This document shows positions 63,204 through 64,000 of a stretch of 64,000 bases of DNA, piece after piece (within the stretch, counting starts at the first letter, position 1; each line of letters opens with the position of its first letter). Source of the DNA: Methanolobus sediminis (lineage in GTDB: Archaea; Halobacteriota; Methanosarcinia; Methanosarcinales; Methanosarcinaceae); assembly GCF_031312595.1 (NCBI RefSeq), contig NZ_CP133592.1, positions 744,001 to 808,000 of the forward strand. The letters run 5' to 3'. The notes beneath the pieces were generated by a model that made no database searches, was not told where the DNA came from, and saw only the letters and a program-made list of their open reading frames with translations. A program made the position numbers and the translations under genes.

Positions 63204-63848
63204 TCATTTAGAAGTATCAAGAAATGATTTAAGGTTTTCAGCATATTCGATTAAAAGTTCATTTACCTTTTTCATCGATTCTATCAACTCATTATATTCA
63301 GGATATTTTTTCTGGATTTCCTGTGGAGACTTTCCCTTATTTTCAGCTTTTTCTAGTTCTTCAGAATACCATTTTCTGAATTTTGCCTGATGAGTTGTAA
63401 GGTGAGGTCTCAAACCTTTATTCAAAATGTCTACTGACATTGAAACTAAATTACCACAATGTTCAGTTCTAAGAGATTTACCAGATAATTTTTTAATCTC
63501 TTCTCTTGTAGATTTGAACAAGGCATACCACGAATCATATATTTCTTTGATTACATCATTTTCAGGTTCAATCGGTATAGCTGCTTTTCTTGTAATCAAT
63601 TCAGTATAAATTCGATGAGCTATTTCCAGATTTTCATAATTTCTTTCTAAATGATAACTACATTTTAACAATTTTGCATCGAAATTCAAATCAATAGAAT
63701 CTACACTAAAACGTTTCTGGTAAATTACGTAAATAACCACAATAACAGCAACAACAAACAATAAAATTACTACCAATAAGTGAATCTCCAGTCCCACAGA
63801 ATAATCTGTATGATAAAGATTAATCAACGTTTGATTATTGTTCAACAC
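63204..63848 (-). CDS. Membrane-anchored helical protein, AT-rich, unknown
   Basis: 214 residues starting at a GTG (63848) that overlaps the stop of the upstream gene. A single N-terminal membrane helix (HLLVVILLFVVAVIVVIYVI, near residues 23-42) is followed by a long helical cytoplasmic part with NDVIKEIYDSWYALFKSTREEI and GLRPHLTTHQAKFRKWYSEELEKAENKG near residues 144-172. The pattern looks like proteins in small mobile cassettes, but I cannot name the family. Low GC. Confidence 0.6.
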   Translation of the reverse strand: MLNNNQTLINLYHTDYSVGLEIHLLVVILLFVVAVIVVIYVIYQKRFSVDSIDLNFDAKLLKCSYHLERNYENLEIAHRIYTELITRKAAIPIEPENDVIKEIYDSWYALFKSTREEIKKLSGKSLRTEHCGNLVSMSVDILNKGLRPHLTTHQAKFRKWYSEELEKAENKGKSPQEIQKKYPEYNELIESMKKVNELLIEYAENLKSFLDTSK

Positions 63849-64000
63849 CAGCTTTCCCCACTGTGATTACGTCTAAAAGATGTGCGAGAATTATCAGGAT
63901 TATTTTGGTTACGTGTTTCAAATGCCGCATGAATCATATTTTTTATTGAAGCTGGATCTGATGTCCAATTGTATATCTTAGCATAATCACACTGGAAGTT
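63842..64000 (-). CDS. Unknown protein, C-terminus only, cut by window edge
   Basis: The last 52 codons of a gene running off the window end. The visible part is NFQCDYAKIYNWTSDPASIKN then MIHAAFETRNQNNPDNSRTSFRRNHSGESWC. The SDPASIKNMIHAAFETR segment has a faint TIR-like flavour, which I cannot support further. The stop codon overlaps the GTG start of the membrane-anchored gene (GTGTTGA), so the genes are coupled. Confidence 0.5.
   Translation of the reverse strand, partial: NFQCDYAKIYNWTSDPASIKNMIHAAFETRNQNNPDNSRTSFRRNHSGESWC

Overview
The window looks like a chromosomal piece of a methanogenic archaeon of the Methanosarcinaceae, most like the Methanolobus/Methanococcoides group (genus inferred, not proven). 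The evidence is an archaeal S10-spc-alpha type ribosomal protein superoperon with eukaryote-type proteins (eL32, eL19, eS4), an RNA polymerase subunit D carrying ferredoxin motifs, CDP-archaeol synthase, archaeal CCA-adding enzyme, ADP-dependent sugar kinases, a MEDS-domain sensor kinase and a split CcmF cytochrome c maturation protein. Promoters are TATA-like boxes about 25 bp upstream of inferred starts, and many genes have clear GGAGG or GGTGA ribosome binding sites.

Layout. 1-8 kb: biosynthetic genes on the minus strand (argF partial, purD, pyrE, carS), a divergent two-gene split ccmF, a methyltransferase and exonuclease VII (xseAB). 8-11.5 kb: flavin reductase, ferredoxin, a radical SAM protein, a DUF2551 protein and a cis-prenyltransferase. 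11.6-16 kb: two identical tRNA-Leu(GAG) genes, the rps13-rps4-rps11-rpoD operon with a structured leader, an MFS transporter and a small CxxC protein. 16.1-32.1 kb: tRNA-Ser(GGA), a frameshifted cbf5, cmk, an EMC3-like gene, adk and secY, then, behind a terminator, 22 ribosomal protein genes plus RNase P component 1, preceded by a 200-nt structured leader. 32.8-38.8 kb: galU, an unusual four-gene cluster with a cytoplasmic coiled-coil/PASTA protein and two paralogous small proteins, and iorBA. 39-50.9 kb: an RMND1-like protein, proA-proB, cca, an operon of two ADP-dependent sugar kinases with an OGG-type glycosylase, argJ-argC and a CBS protein. 51-58.8 kb: small orphan genes, a DUF1566 lipoprotein, an arsenic operon (two LMW-PTP-type arsenate reductases, ACR3), a DUF2148 protein, a cupin and a CobW-type GTPase. 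58.8-64 kb: a very large PAS/GAF histidine kinase and an AT-rich cassette of membrane or unknown genes running off the window.

The main points worth a second look are the PASTA cluster (33.8-36.2 kb), two structured r-protein leaders (uL3 and uS13 operons), a precisely placed one-base frameshift in the normally essential cbf5, the split and order-inverted ccmF, the tandem ADP-kinase/glycosylase operon, a perfect palindrome upstream of acr3, and the AT-rich cassette at the right edge. There is no CRISPR array and no recognisable insertion sequence.
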